Shown one piece after another: positions 29,044-37,615 of a stretch of DNA of 43,903 nucleotides. The stretch spans positions 1 through 43,903 of the forward strand of contig JADKCF010000026.1 of the NCBI GenBank assembly GCA_016714765.1, given 5' to 3'. The position numbers and the translations under genes are program-made. This DNA comes from Saprospiraceae bacterium (GTDB taxonomy: Bacteria > Bacteroidota > Bacteroidia > Chitinophagales > Saprospiraceae). Position 1 is the first letter of the stretch. Each line of letters begins with the position of its first letter. The notes beneath the pieces were generated by a model. The model searched no databases. It had not been told where the DNA came from and saw nothing but the letters and a program-made list of their open reading frames with translations.

Positions 29044-29730
29044 CTAAAATTCAAATTTATATCCAACACCTTTCATGGTTTGAATATAGTCTTCACCAAT
29101 TTTTTCTCTCAATTTACGGATATGAACGTCTATAGTCCTGTCCCCTACTATGACATCTTTACCCCAGATTTTAGAAAGTATCTCATTCCTCTTAAATACT
29201 TTACCAGGTTTGGAAGCCAAGAGAGATAGAAGTTCAAATTCTTTTTTTGCCAGACCGGCATCTACATTACCTACAGAGACTTTAAACTGTTCGTTATCTA
29301 TCTCAAGATCCCCAAATTTGATAACTTCGTTTGCCAACTGTCCGCCTCCACTCGATTGTCTGCGCAGCAATGCATTGATTCGTGATTTCAAAACATTGGG
29401 TTTGATAGGCTTGTTGATAAAATCGTCCCCTCCTGAATCCAATGCGCTGATTTGGGTAAAAGCTTCACTGCGAGCGGTAAGAAATGCAATGATGGTTTGG
29501 TCAAATTTGGGCATTGACCTCAATTTTTGGCATACTTCTATACCATCCATACCAGGCATCATGATATCAAGTATGATCAGGTTCGGCTCGAATTCAGTGG
29601 CTTTTTCGATTGCGGTAGGTCCATCACATGCCGTTTTTACCTGAAAACCCTCTTTTTCCAGGTTGTATCTGAGTATCTCGAGAATATCCTCCTCGTCGTC
29701 TACCACCAGAATCTTTGGAATTGATGACAT
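29044..29730 (-). CDS. OmpR/PhoB-family response regulator
   Basis: 228 aa DNA-binding regulator. The receiver domain (1-120) has the acidic pocket VVDDEED, the phospho-acceptor Asp in LIILDIMMPGMDG (about residue 55), the switch Thr in FLTARSE and the Lys in NKPIKP. The winged-helix effector (about 135-228) ends with the recognition segment RTIDVHIRKLREKIG and the KGVGYKFEF hairpin. It is the first gene of a pair with the kinase. A TACTTTTG -7 box lies 26 bp upstream on minus. Confidence 0.95.
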   Translation of the reverse strand: MSSIPKILVVDDEEDILEILRYNLEKEGFQVKTACDGPTAIEKATEFEPNLIILDIMMPGMDGIEVCQKLRSMPKFDQTIIAFLTARSEAFTQISALDSGGDDFINKPIKPNVLKSRINALLRRQSSGGGQLANEVIKFGDLEIDNEQFKVSVGNVDAGLAKKEFELLSLLASKPGKVFKRNEILSKIWGKDVIVGDRTIDVHIRKLREKIGEDYIQTMKGVGYKFEF

Positions 29731-29755
29731 ATCTTAATTTTATGTTTTCTCAATG

Positions 29756-29763
29756 CAAAAGTA
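29756..29763 (-). promoter_or_regulatory. -7 promoter box TACTTTTG for the two-component operon
   Basis: Read on minus, TACTTTTGC precedes the regulator ATG by 26 bases, matching TAnnTTTG. Confidence 0.6.
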
Positions 29764-29807
29764 ATTTAAACCAACATCATCTTTGGGTACTTTATATTAT
29801 TTTAATG

Positions 29808-30182
29808 TTAATTAATGCCAATGCTGATTTTTGGTCTTACTGAGACCTTATCCTGCATGCTTCTCAGGGTATCCAATGCCCTATTCTGTATGACTAGTAA
29901 GGAGTCGGGCATCTTTAATAACTTGTCAAAATCTGACTTTATAACATCCAGAGGCTTTCCTGTCATTGTGGCAAGCTGTTCGAAATATACCCTGCCAGTG
30001 CTGTCCCTGAAGGATAGATCATTCATTTGAATAGCACTGTTTATTGTGTACATATTGACCATGACCTTTACTAATTCGTCTGGAGTCAATTGCAACACTG
30101 GATAATTTTGTTTCTTTTTGCTGCATGCACACCATATGATGATGGTAAATAAAGCAACGATTGTCCTGGATTTAGTCATCAT
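29808..30182 (-). CDS. DUF4296 lipoprotein
   Basis: Small lipoprotein of 124 aa. The leader TIVALFTIIIWCAC ends at a lipobox cysteine (CACSKKK). The mature part has the DUF4296 pattern, LTPDELVKVMVNMYTINSAI followed by an FEQLATMTGKPLDVIKSDFDKLLKMPD helical segment. The family is restricted to Bacteroidota and its function is unknown. The start overlaps the end of the SixA-like gene by 11 bp, indicating translational coupling. Confidence 0.8.
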   Translation of the reverse strand: MMTKSRTIVALFTIIIWCACSKKKQNYPVLQLTPDELVKVMVNMYTINSAIQMNDLSFRDSTGRVYFEQLATMTGKPLDVIKSDFDKLLKMPDSLLVIQNRALDTLRSMQDKVSVRPKISIGIN

Positions 30183-30615
30183 TTCTGTCTTTTGGAAACA
30201 TGAAACGAAGAAGTTTCATCTTATGCCAGTCAGCTTCTGCCCATTTTTGATCACCTAAGTCAGCAACGATGATACCACATGTAGGAATATTGTCAGTAGA
30301 ACCCGGTGCAATGTCATTTGCCAGGTACGTAATCCCTGGATTGTGTCCCACCAGTGCAACACAGATCGTGTTTTCATCCATAGACCTTATAAAGTCCAGA
30401 TAAACATCAGGATAAGCATGGTACAAAGCCTTGGTTTCTTCTACAGGGATATGGAAAACATCAGAAAAATACCCAGCAGTAGTTTTTGCTCTTACGGCGC
30501 TGCTCGAAATAATCTTTTGGGGAAAATGTCCTGCCTCCTTGAGCCTGTTAGCCATGATATGCCCGTCATGTAAACCCCTTTCATCAAGGGGCCTCTCAAA
30601 GTCAGATATAATCAA
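30172..30615 (-). CDS. SixA-like histidine phosphatase lacking the N-terminal RHG motif
   Basis: Branch of the histidine phosphatase superfamily that acts on phosphohistidine proteins. From residue 5 the match is good: SDFERPLDERGLHDG, KIISSSAVRAKTTAG and the second catalytic motif VGHNPGITYLAND. The usual start (MKxLxLIRHAKS plus about 10 residues), which carries the phospho-accepting histidine, is absent. Upstream on minus an ATG with MKCLFI is present in another frame, then the frames collide with no RHA codons between. The called start is a TTG at 30615. The gene is therefore 5'-truncated or damaged and perhaps catalytically dead. It overlaps the DUF4296 gene by 11 bp. Confidence 0.75.
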   Translation of the reverse strand: MIISDFERPLDERGLHDGHIMANRLKEAGHFPQKIISSSAVRAKTTAGYFSDVFHIPVEETKALYHAYPDVYLDFIRSMDENTICVALVGHNPGITYLANDIAPGSTDNIPTCGIIVADLGDQKWAEADWHKMKLLRFMFPKDRNDD

Positions 30616-30762
30616 ATAAAATGTAAGATATGAAAAGACACTTCATTTCTTTTTACCTCATTTAAACAATGGTCAGTTTTAATAACATCTCATTTTTTGC
30701 CAGAAATGGTTAATGATATATTAAAATCTTAAACAGTTTATAAATAATTGGTAATATGAAGT

Positions 30763-30799
30763 TACATTTGAAGATGTTTAACACGGTTTCACATCTTCA
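30763..30799 (+). promoter_or_regulatory. -7 box and 5' leader hairpin before the GLPGLI gene
   Basis: TACATTTG at 30763-30770 fits the Bacteroidota -7 box. It runs into a perfect 9-bp inverted repeat, TGAAGATGT at 30769-30777 and ACATCTTCA at 30791-30799. The hairpin would sit at the 5' end of the transcript, 24 bases before the ATG, or be an operator. Confidence 0.5.
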
Positions 30800-30823
30800 T
30801 TCATATCATTTTAAATTATCATT

Positions 30824-31543
30824 ATGAAGGCATTGACCTTAATTATCATCATTATTACTTTTGTGCAAGATTGCCTAACTGCTCAAGTAGACAAAGCTAC
30901 CATCAAATATAAACAAACGATGTATTTTGAGTTTGAAAACATGCCTGCCGATATGCCCAAATCACAGGAGAGTTTTATGCGGCTCGCCATTCAGAAAAAT
31001 GAGTCTTTATACGAAAGAGACCCGGATGTGAAAGAAGACTTACCTGTAGGCGACAATACTCCCAGAATGTTCAGAAGAATGAGGGAAAGAGCCAATAGAA
31101 TTTATTATAAAAATCTGGAGTCCCGAACAGTATTGGAGCAAACTTCTTTTTTCGGCAAGGATTTTTTGATATCAGATTCTTTATCATCCATAAAATGGAA
31201 GGTCAATGCTGCCGAACAAAAATCCATTCTCGGTTACGTATGCATGAAGGCCACCTATAAAGATAGTCTGACCAATCTGGTAGTTTTTTTTACACCTCAG
31301 ATACCAAAAAGTTTTGGGCCTGACAAATATGGCGGTTTACCGGGTGTCATACTGGAAGTACAGAGTGCACAATTACACATCATTGCCACCGAAATCAAGA
31401 CAGAATCCGGATCAGTAGTAGCCCCTACCAAAGGAGATAATCTCACCAGAAAAGAATTTGAGAAAATCAGGGAAGAAAAAATGAAGGAACAAAAAGAGAT
31501 GTGGGGTCGCCGCGGTGGAGAAACTCGCATCATCAGGCAATAA
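30824..31543 (+). CDS. GLPGLI family protein
   Basis: Exported protein of 239 aa with a signal peptide (ALTLIIIIITFVQDCLTAQ). The name-giving motif is present as YGGLPGVILEV near residue 170, preceded by the usual LGYVCMKAT (Cys-containing) and VVFFTPQIPKSFGP. The charged, Met-rich C-terminus ends GGETRIIRQ. Function is unknown; in Bacteroidota these genes commonly precede an outer-membrane receptor, and here one starts 23 bp downstream. The pair is probably cotranscribed and may handle one ligand at the outer membrane. Confidence 0.9.
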   Translation: MKALTLIIIIITFVQDCLTAQVDKATIKYKQTMYFEFENMPADMPKSQESFMRLAIQKNESLYERDPDVKEDLPVGDNTPRMFRRMRERANRIYYKNLESRTVLEQTSFFGKDFLISDSLSSIKWKVNAAEQKSILGYVCMKATYKDSLTNLVVFFTPQIPKSFGPDKYGGLPGVILEVQSAQLHIIATEIKTESGSVVAPTKGDNLTRKEFEKIREEKMKEQKEMWGRRGGETRIIRQ

Positions 31544-31566
31544 AAAACTCAGCTTAAAAAACCAAC

Positions 31567-34335
31567 ATGCAAAAGATTCTTATTTATTTTTTTTTATTGT
31601 TTGTGAGTCAAAGCACTTATGCTCAGCAATATGATATCAAAGGATGGGTCACTGATACTGAAAAAAACAACCTCATAGGTGCAGTAGTCGTTTTGCTGCA
31701 ATCCACTGACTCAGTCATGGTGAGCTATGCTGTCACTGATGCCAATGGCAGGTTCAGACTGACAGACATCCCCAAAGCTGCATACAATCTGCAAATCACT
31801 TACATAGGATACGGCACTATTGAGAAAAAAATTGAATTAAAAGGCATCGATAAATCAATAGAACTGGGGACTATAACGATGAGTGAAGAAGGCAAGGTAC
31901 TGGATGCGGTGACCATTTCGGCAGATTATATACCGATAAAAGTGACAAAGGATACTCTTGAGTTTAACGCAGATGCTTTCAAAACTCAACCTAATGCCAT
32001 TGTCGAGGACCTCCTAAAAAAGCTTCCCGGAGTGGAAATAGATGCAGACGGAGCTATAAAAGTACAAGGTGAGGATGTCAAAGCGGTAACAGTTGATGGA
32101 AAGGAATTTTTCGGTAAAGATCCTAAAATGGCAACCAGAAACCTACCGGCCAACGCTGTGAAAAAAGTTCAGGTTTTCGATAAAAAGTCTAAAACAGCTG
32201 AATTTACCGGAGTCAATGACGGCCTTGAAGAAAAAACCATCAATCTTGAACTCAAGGATGATAAAAAAAGCGGATACTTCGGCAATGTAATGGCCGGCTA
32301 TGGAAGTGATGCCAGGTATGAAGGCAAGACTATGATCAACAGATTCAGTAAAAAAACTCAGCTATCATTTTTAGGGTCTCTAAACAACCTTAACAACTCA
32401 GGAGTCAATGTCAACGATTTTGCAAGTATGACTGGTGGAAGCCAGGGAGGTGGGATGCGCAACCTGAATTTAAACTCAGGCGTACCTATTTCTTTCGGCA
32501 ATAATAATGTCGGCGAAACCAAAAGTATCACTGCCGGGATAAACATGAACCACGAGTTTAAGCCCAAAAATAAAATAAATATTAGCTATTATTTGACTCA
32601 GAGCGAGACCGACCTCCGTCAAAATACATTGACCAACTCATTTTTACCAACAGGCGCCTTACTTTCTAATAAGTACTACAAATCCCTCTCTGATGGGCTA
32701 AACCATAATTTTAATTCAACACTTGACCTGAAGATAGATTCTTCTACAGAAATGACCCTTACCGGTAGTCTGGGTATCAAAGGTAGTAATAGCCAAAGCT
32801 CACAGGCAGACACCACATCGCAGGCCTCCCGCACTATCCTGAATCTAAATGACCAGATAAAGAACAACAACTCGGATGCGAACAATTATGCCGTAGCTCT
32901 TAATCTTAGAAAAAGAATCAATAAGAAAGGAAGAAATATGACTTTTGATGCTAATTATGGTGTCAACAGTACGGACAATACGTATCGCATATTGAGTGAA
33001 GTATATGGTGCAGATCTGTTGATCCGTCAAGGGGTTTCTGTATTTCAGGACCAAAACCAGTATTCTGATAATTACAACTATTTACTGGCTGCTTCCTATA
33101 CTGAACCACTTAGTAAATCATTATTCATGGTTGTCAATGCATCTCGAAAAAACAACAAAACGGATCTTATCAAGGACTTTCTTGACTTAAACCCAGATGA
33201 CCTCAACACCATTGGGGTATTGAATGAAAACCTAAGCCGCAGTTTCGACAATCGATTTGTATACAACATTGCCGGGGCCAACTTCAGACTTAATAAGGAG
33301 AATATTGCCGCCAGTGCAGGAGTAGAATTTCAGAATTCAAACCTGCAGGGTATCCCGAGCATAGGTGACACGCTCAAGCCGACTTTCAATTATTTTCTCC
33401 CAAAGGCATCCCTGGAACTGGACAAGCTACATATTAGATTTAATTATAACACATCAGTGCGGGAGCCTTCCATGGACCAGTTACAACCAGTAGTAGATAA
33501 TTCAGATCCTCTCAATGTGTATCAGGGTAATCCCAAACTTGTACCAGAGTACAGACATAATTTCAGATTATCTTACAATCTTTTTGATCAGTTTAACTTC
33601 AGAAGTCTGTTTGCCAATATAAGAGTAGGCTATACAAAAAACAGAATTACTACTGCATCCTTTGTAGATCCGCAGCTTTTTATACGTACACAAAAGCCAC
33701 TGAATACTGATCAGGAAACGACACTTGCCAGCAATATTTCTTACAGCAGCCCATTAAATTTTATGAAGGCTAAATTCAGAACAGGTATTAATTCATCTTT
33801 GACAAGTGGCATTAATTTTATTAATTTGGTAGAAAACAACATTAACAGATGGAGCAATGGCTTCAATTTGTTGATTGAAAATAAATCAAAAACCAGATTT
33901 GACGCCTCCATTAGCGGAAGATGGAGTTATAATAACAATATTTACAAGCAAAATGAAAAACTCAATTCCAGTTTTGTAAATCAAACATATGAGTCTTATC
34001 TGGCTTTATTTGCAGGCAAAGGCTGGACGCTGGACACAAGGATGGAATACAACATATTTGGGCAAGGTTCATTCGACTTGTCCACCTCAGTAAAACTATG
34101 GCAAGCTTCTGTGTCCAAAAGTTTTTTGAACAATAAAATCACAACTAAACTCAGGGTTTTTGATATTTTGAACCAAAACAAAGGTATAAGCAGAAACGCG
34201 TCTGAAACCAATATATCTGAATCCATCTCTAACACTATAGGAAGATACTTTATGGTAAATATCACTTACTCTATCAATGCATTAAGAGCTGAAAGCCAGC
34301 AAGGACCACCTATGCATATGATTATACAAAGATAA
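31567..34335 (+). CDS. Outer-membrane beta-barrel receptor (CarboxypepD_reg-like plus OMP_b-brl)
   Basis: TonB-receptor-like protein of 922 aa. After a signal peptide (ending STYAQQ) there is a carboxypeptidase-regulatory-like Ig domain (about 22-105, IKGWVTDTEKNNLIGAVVVLL). A plug-like region follows (about 125-225, VEDLLKKLPGVEIDADGAIKVQGEDVKAVTVDGKEFF), then a long barrel with alternating aromatic strands. The terminal strand is YFMVNITYSINAL, after which a short GPPMHMIIQR tail is unusual. No TonB box is obvious. Partner of the GLPGLI protein upstream. Substrate unknown. Confidence 0.92.
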   Translation: MQKILIYFFLLFVSQSTYAQQYDIKGWVTDTEKNNLIGAVVVLLQSTDSVMVSYAVTDANGRFRLTDIPKAAYNLQITYIGYGTIEKKIELKGIDKSIELGTITMSEEGKVLDAVTISADYIPIKVTKDTLEFNADAFKTQPNAIVEDLLKKLPGVEIDADGAIKVQGEDVKAVTVDGKEFFGKDPKMATRNLPANAVKKVQVFDKKSKTAEFTGVNDGLEEKTINLELKDDKKSGYFGNVMAGYGSDARYEGKTMINRFSKKTQLSFLGSLNNLNNSGVNVNDFASMTGGSQGGGMRNLNLNSGVPISFGNNNVGETKSITAGINMNHEFKPKNKINISYYLTQSETDLRQNTLTNSFLPTGALLSNKYYKSLSDGLNHNFNSTLDLKIDSSTEMTLTGSLGIKGSNSQSSQADTTSQASRTILNLNDQIKNNNSDANNYAVALNLRKRINKKGRNMTFDANYGVNSTDNTYRILSEVYGADLLIRQGVSVFQDQNQYSDNYNYLLAASYTEPLSKSLFMVVNASRKNNKTDLIKDFLDLNPDDLNTIGVLNENLSRSFDNRFVYNIAGANFRLNKENIAASAGVEFQNSNLQGIPSIGDTLKPTFNYFLPKASLELDKLHIRFNYNTSVREPSMDQLQPVVDNSDPLNVYQGNPKLVPEYRHNFRLSYNLFDQFNFRSLFANIRVGYTKNRITTASFVDPQLFIRTQKPLNTDQETTLASNISYSSPLNFMKAKFRTGINSSLTSGINFINLVENNINRWSNGFNLLIENKSKTRFDASISGRWSYNNNIYKQNEKLNSSFVNQTYESYLALFAGKGWTLDTRMEYNIFGQGSFDLSTSVKLWQASVSKSFLNNKITTKLRVFDILNQNKGISRNASETNISESISNTIGRYFMVNITYSINALRAESQQGPPMHMIIQR

Positions 34336-34351
34336 CCATCCTACTGACATA

Positions 34352-34750
34352 CTATCTGAAGCAATACTTTATCAAATCGTGATTTGTAATAATACCAGCC
34401 AACTGATCTCCGTTCAAGACAGGTATAGAATGAATCTGATTAGAAAGGAAGATGTCTGCTGCCAGCCCAATGGAATCTTCTGTATCCAGGGTAATGGGGT
34501 TTTCAGTCATGATATCCACAGCTTTTAGCTGATGGCGCAGTGGCACTTTGCCTTCGTTGGCTGCTGATTTATATATTCGTAGTAAATCATTTTTACTGAT
34601 TACCCCATGTAATACTTCATTTTCGACTACTAAAATATGATGAATAGGCATTGCATCAAAAACCTCTTCAATTTTCAACATAGTGTCAGAAGGTGAAACA
34701 TAAACAATTCTAGACGTTTTAATTCTTTTTAAAGGCGTTTCGGTATTCAT
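34352..34750 (-). CDS. Two-CBS-domain protein
   Basis: 132 aa consisting of a pair of CBS motifs (about residues 8-65 and 75-132), with HHILVVENEVLHGVISKNDLL and HSIPVLNGDQLAGIITNHDLIKY as the two characteristic strand-helix units. Such standalone pairs bind adenosyl nucleotides and act as energy sensors, but the partner is unknown. It lies 95 bp downstream of glgC on the same strand but has its own -7 box, so independent expression is likely. Confidence 0.9.
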   Translation of the reverse strand: MNTETPLKRIKTSRIVYVSPSDTMLKIEEVFDAMPIHHILVVENEVLHGVISKNDLLRIYKSAANEGKVPLRHQLKAVDIMTENPITLDTEDSIGLAADIFLSNQIHSIPVLNGDQLAGIITNHDLIKYCFR

Positions 34751-34789
34751 ATCAATGATTTTGATATAAAATTACTTCATATTATTACA

Positions 34790-34797
34790 CAAAAGTA
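34790..34797 (-). promoter_or_regulatory. -7 promoter box TACTTTTG for the CBS gene
   Basis: On minus, TACTTTTG lies 40 bases before the CBS-protein ATG, in the short gap after glgC. Confidence 0.55.
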
Positions 34798-34845
34798 TGA
34801 CATTAATCAATATCAACAGTGATGCTGATAATCATAAGCAATGTA

Positions 34846-36150
34846 TTATCTGAAACCGATGATTGTCCCTTCGGGAATCACAGCATTTTTATTAATGACA
34901 ACGATGCCTTTTTTAATGACATATTGTTCACTTTCCATATCCTCTAGATTATCATGCCCTCTTATGATGACATTATCCCCTATCCTGACGTGCTTATCCA
35001 CAATGGCATTTTCTATATAGCAATTTTTACCTATTCCCATAGGTATTTTGCCTGGCATAGATAAATCCTCGAGCGATTCAAAATAGTCATTACCCAATAC
35101 ATATGAATTCTTGATAATGGTTCCGTAATCAATTCTCGACCTGATACCCAAAATGGCATTTTCCACAAGTTTTGCCTGCACAATCGAACCCTCAGCTACA
35201 ATGGCATTGGTGAATGTCACACCTGAAAACTTTGCCGGTGGCAATAACCTTGGTCTCGTGTATATCTTATTTTCATTATCAAACATATTGAACTGAGGTA
35301 TATCCGCTGCCAAAGCAATATTGGCCTCAAAGAAGGATTTTATATCTCCAATGTCAGTCCAGTAACCATCATATGCATAGCTTACAACATTCATGCCCCT
35401 TGAAATGGCATCAGGTATAAGTTCTTTACCAAAATCCACTGCCTTTGGATTTTCATTCAGCAGGGCCCTGAGTGCCGGTCTGCTAAAAACATAAATGCCC
35501 ATGGAAGCCAGATATATTTTATCCTGTGCCCTGTGTTCATCCGACACTTCAGAAGACCATTCCGATAGGATGTCCATTTTTGGTTTTTCGATAAAACTTA
35601 CAATCCTGTTGTCACTGTTTACTTTCATAATTCCAAAGGAAGTTGCATCGCTGGCAATCACCGGTATGGTGGCAATCGTTACATCTGCGCCTTGTTCAAA
35701 ATGGTTGGTGAGTACTTCCTCTATGTCCATCTGATAAAGCTGGTCACCCGACAGAATAAGTATATAATCAAAATCGTAATATGCAAAATTTCTTACTGAC
35801 TGCCTGACTGCATCTGCAGTACCCTGAAACCAATCCATATTACCACTTGTCTGCTCGGCTGCGAGTATATCTACAAAGCCATTTGAAAAATGATCGAAGT
35901 GGAAAGAATTCTTGATATGTTTGTTGAGAGATGCGGAGTTATATTGTGTCAGCACAAAAATCCTGTATAATCCAGAATTTAAACAATTAGATATTGGAAT
36001 GTCTATAAGCCTGTATTTTCCTCCTACCGGTACTGCAGGCTTAGACCTGTCTTTAGTCAGAGGATAAAGTCTGGTACCAGCGCCTCCGCCTAAGATCAGA
36101 CAAATTGTTTTTTGTACAATACTATTATTGTGTGATTTAATTGGTTCCAT
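34846..36150 (-). CDS. glgC: Glucose-1-phosphate adenylyltransferase
   Basis: Makes ADP-glucose from ATP and glucose-1-phosphate, the committed step of glycogen synthesis. 434 aa, full length. The nucleotidyltransferase domain opens with LGGGAGTRLYPLTKDRSKP and VGGKYRLIDIPISNC. LSGDQLYQMD holds the catalytic Asp, and FIEKPK binds glucose-1-phosphate. The C-terminal left-handed beta helix (about 300-434) shows hexapeptide-like turns ending VINKNAVIPEGTIIGFR. Other glycogen genes are not adjacent. The nearby pfkB-type gene and the DRTGG protein also bear on central carbon use, but cotranscription is not shown. Confidence 0.95.
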   Translation of the reverse strand: MEPIKSHNNSIVQKTICLILGGGAGTRLYPLTKDRSKPAVPVGGKYRLIDIPISNCLNSGLYRIFVLTQYNSASLNKHIKNSFHFDHFSNGFVDILAAEQTSGNMDWFQGTADAVRQSVRNFAYYDFDYILILSGDQLYQMDIEEVLTNHFEQGADVTIATIPVIASDATSFGIMKVNSDNRIVSFIEKPKMDILSEWSSEVSDEHRAQDKIYLASMGIYVFSRPALRALLNENPKAVDFGKELIPDAISRGMNVVSYAYDGYWTDIGDIKSFFEANIALAADIPQFNMFDNENKIYTRPRLLPPAKFSGVTFTNAIVAEGSIVQAKLVENAILGIRSRIDYGTIIKNSYVLGNDYFESLEDLSMPGKIPMGIGKNCYIENAIVDKHVRIGDNVIIRGHDNLEDMESEQYVIKKGIVVINKNAVIPEGTIIGFR

Positions 36151-36354
36151 TTGAATTATTTATTTTGCTGGAAAAACTTATTATAACCATCTTATTCTCC
36201 TTACATCTGTACCATATTCCAGAGTTCCAAACTAACTATTTTTAGCTCAGATAACCAGAATTTCCCTATTTGATATCAATGCAATGTTAGTAAAATTTTG
36301 TTAAAAAACCAATATAATTTCATTAATTATTTGTAATTTATTTTACAAAACAGA

Positions 36355-37464
36355 TTAACGGTTGAGTTTGCAATAGTCCAGTATTACGTCGAGATCAACA
36401 TTGTTTTCTATCAAATCGATAGCCATTTTAATTTTCCACGGTGTACTCCTGTTGATTTTAACCTCTATCTTGCTGATTCTCAGGAAGGAGCCGTATGTGT
36501 CCAGTTCTGTCCTTACCAGAGGAAGGTTGTATTTTTCAATATATCTGATCGTATGTTTGTCCATCTGTCCCTCGCCAGTAGCAACGATGCCTGAAAGTGG
36601 ACAATTGGTAATACCATGATTCTGGGCCATAAACTCTATCTTTCTGATAGCTTCATTGATAGATCTGGTAGCGACAACCAATAGTAAATCTTCAGAGCTT
36701 TTAAGTTCTTTTAGGTCAATAAGAGATCCGGCAATTATGCTTTCTACTTTGTTGTCTACATAATCGGCATTGTACGTCACTACACCCTTGACAGCTTCTG
36801 CCACTGTTCTCATAAGAGGATATGCCAGCTTCTTTTCGTATGGCATCAGACCCAGCAAAGGCAGGTTATTTGTTTCCAGCCATTTGCCTACATAGTGTCT
36901 GACTTTATCCATTTTGTCAGGGACGACCTTATTGATAATCACACCGATCAGAGGTACCTGCTCTTCTCTAAATAGCGCTGTGGTCATATTGAGCATATCT
37001 ATTGTGCTCCCAACACCACCTTCCACTACCATGACCACACCGGCATTGAGTAATTTTGCCACTCTGGCGTTCGAAATACCTGCTACAGATCCCACACCTG
37101 GATGACCGGTACCTTCATATATTACGATTTCATTTGTATGATGCAGTTCTTTATCGGCGTTAATCACCGCTTCTTCAAGGTGAAAGCTCTGAGGTTCATC
37201 CAGATACATTTCGGTAGCACCAGGTCCCAGTATTACGGGGCTGTGCAATTCAGGAATGATTTCAAAATTGATCAGGTCAGCAAATAATACCGTATCCTTA
37301 TCTACTCTCAGGTGTTGAATATCCAGAAATTTTTGGCCTACAGGCTTACAATAGCCTACTTTGAGTCCTTTTTTCATAAACGCAGACACTAACCCTAACG
37401 TAGAAGTGGTTTTGCCTACATGCTGGCTGGTAGCTGCTACAAAAATGTTTTTATATTTCTGCAT
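36355..37464 (-). CDS. Dethiobiotin-synthetase-like P-loop protein with DRTGG domain (Pta N-terminal type)
   Basis: 369 aa. The N-terminal half is a P-loop domain with VAATSQHVGKTTSTLGL (Walker A, residues 8-24), KPVGQ, and the EGTGHPGVGSVAGISNARVAKLL segment seen in dethiobiotin synthetase/CobQ-like proteins and in the regulatory N-terminus of long phosphotransacetylases. The C-terminal part (about 240-345) is a DRTGG-type domain (SGIVATGEGQMDKHTIRYIEKYNLPLVRTELDTYGS). The phosphotransacetylase catalytic domain is absent. A ligand-sensing role, perhaps for acetyl-phosphate metabolism, is inference. glgC follows 204 bp downstream. Confidence 0.85.
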   Translation of the reverse strand: MQKYKNIFVAATSQHVGKTTSTLGLVSAFMKKGLKVGYCKPVGQKFLDIQHLRVDKDTVLFADLINFEIIPELHSPVILGPGATEMYLDEPQSFHLEEAVINADKELHHTNEIVIYEGTGHPGVGSVAGISNARVAKLLNAGVVMVVEGGVGSTIDMLNMTTALFREEQVPLIGVIINKVVPDKMDKVRHYVGKWLETNNLPLLGLMPYEKKLAYPLMRTVAEAVKGVVTYNADYVDNKVESIIAGSLIDLKELKSSEDLLLVVATRSINEAIRKIEFMAQNHGITNCPLSGIVATGEGQMDKHTIRYIEKYNLPLVRTELDTYGSFLRISKIEVKINRSTPWKIKMAIDLIENNVDLDVILDYCKLNR

Positions 37465-37548
37465 TTTTAAATATCTTGAAAAGTATTCAGAGTACGAATG
37501 TAAAAGATATCTTGCAGCTATTCAAAATAAAAACGGAATAATTAAAAC

Positions 37549-37580
37549 AAAAGAGGCCTTGTTTTCACAAAGCCTCTTTT
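37549..37580 (-). terminator. Rho-independent terminator after the DUF1508-OmpA gene
   Basis: AAAAGAGGC pairs with GCCTCTTTT (9-bp stem, 14-base loop). Read on minus it is followed by TTTTGTTTTAATT, 36 bases beyond the stop at 37616. Confidence 0.8.
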
Positions 37581-37615
37581 GCACTTACCACAAATGGTGG
37601 TTATTTAATTGAAAT

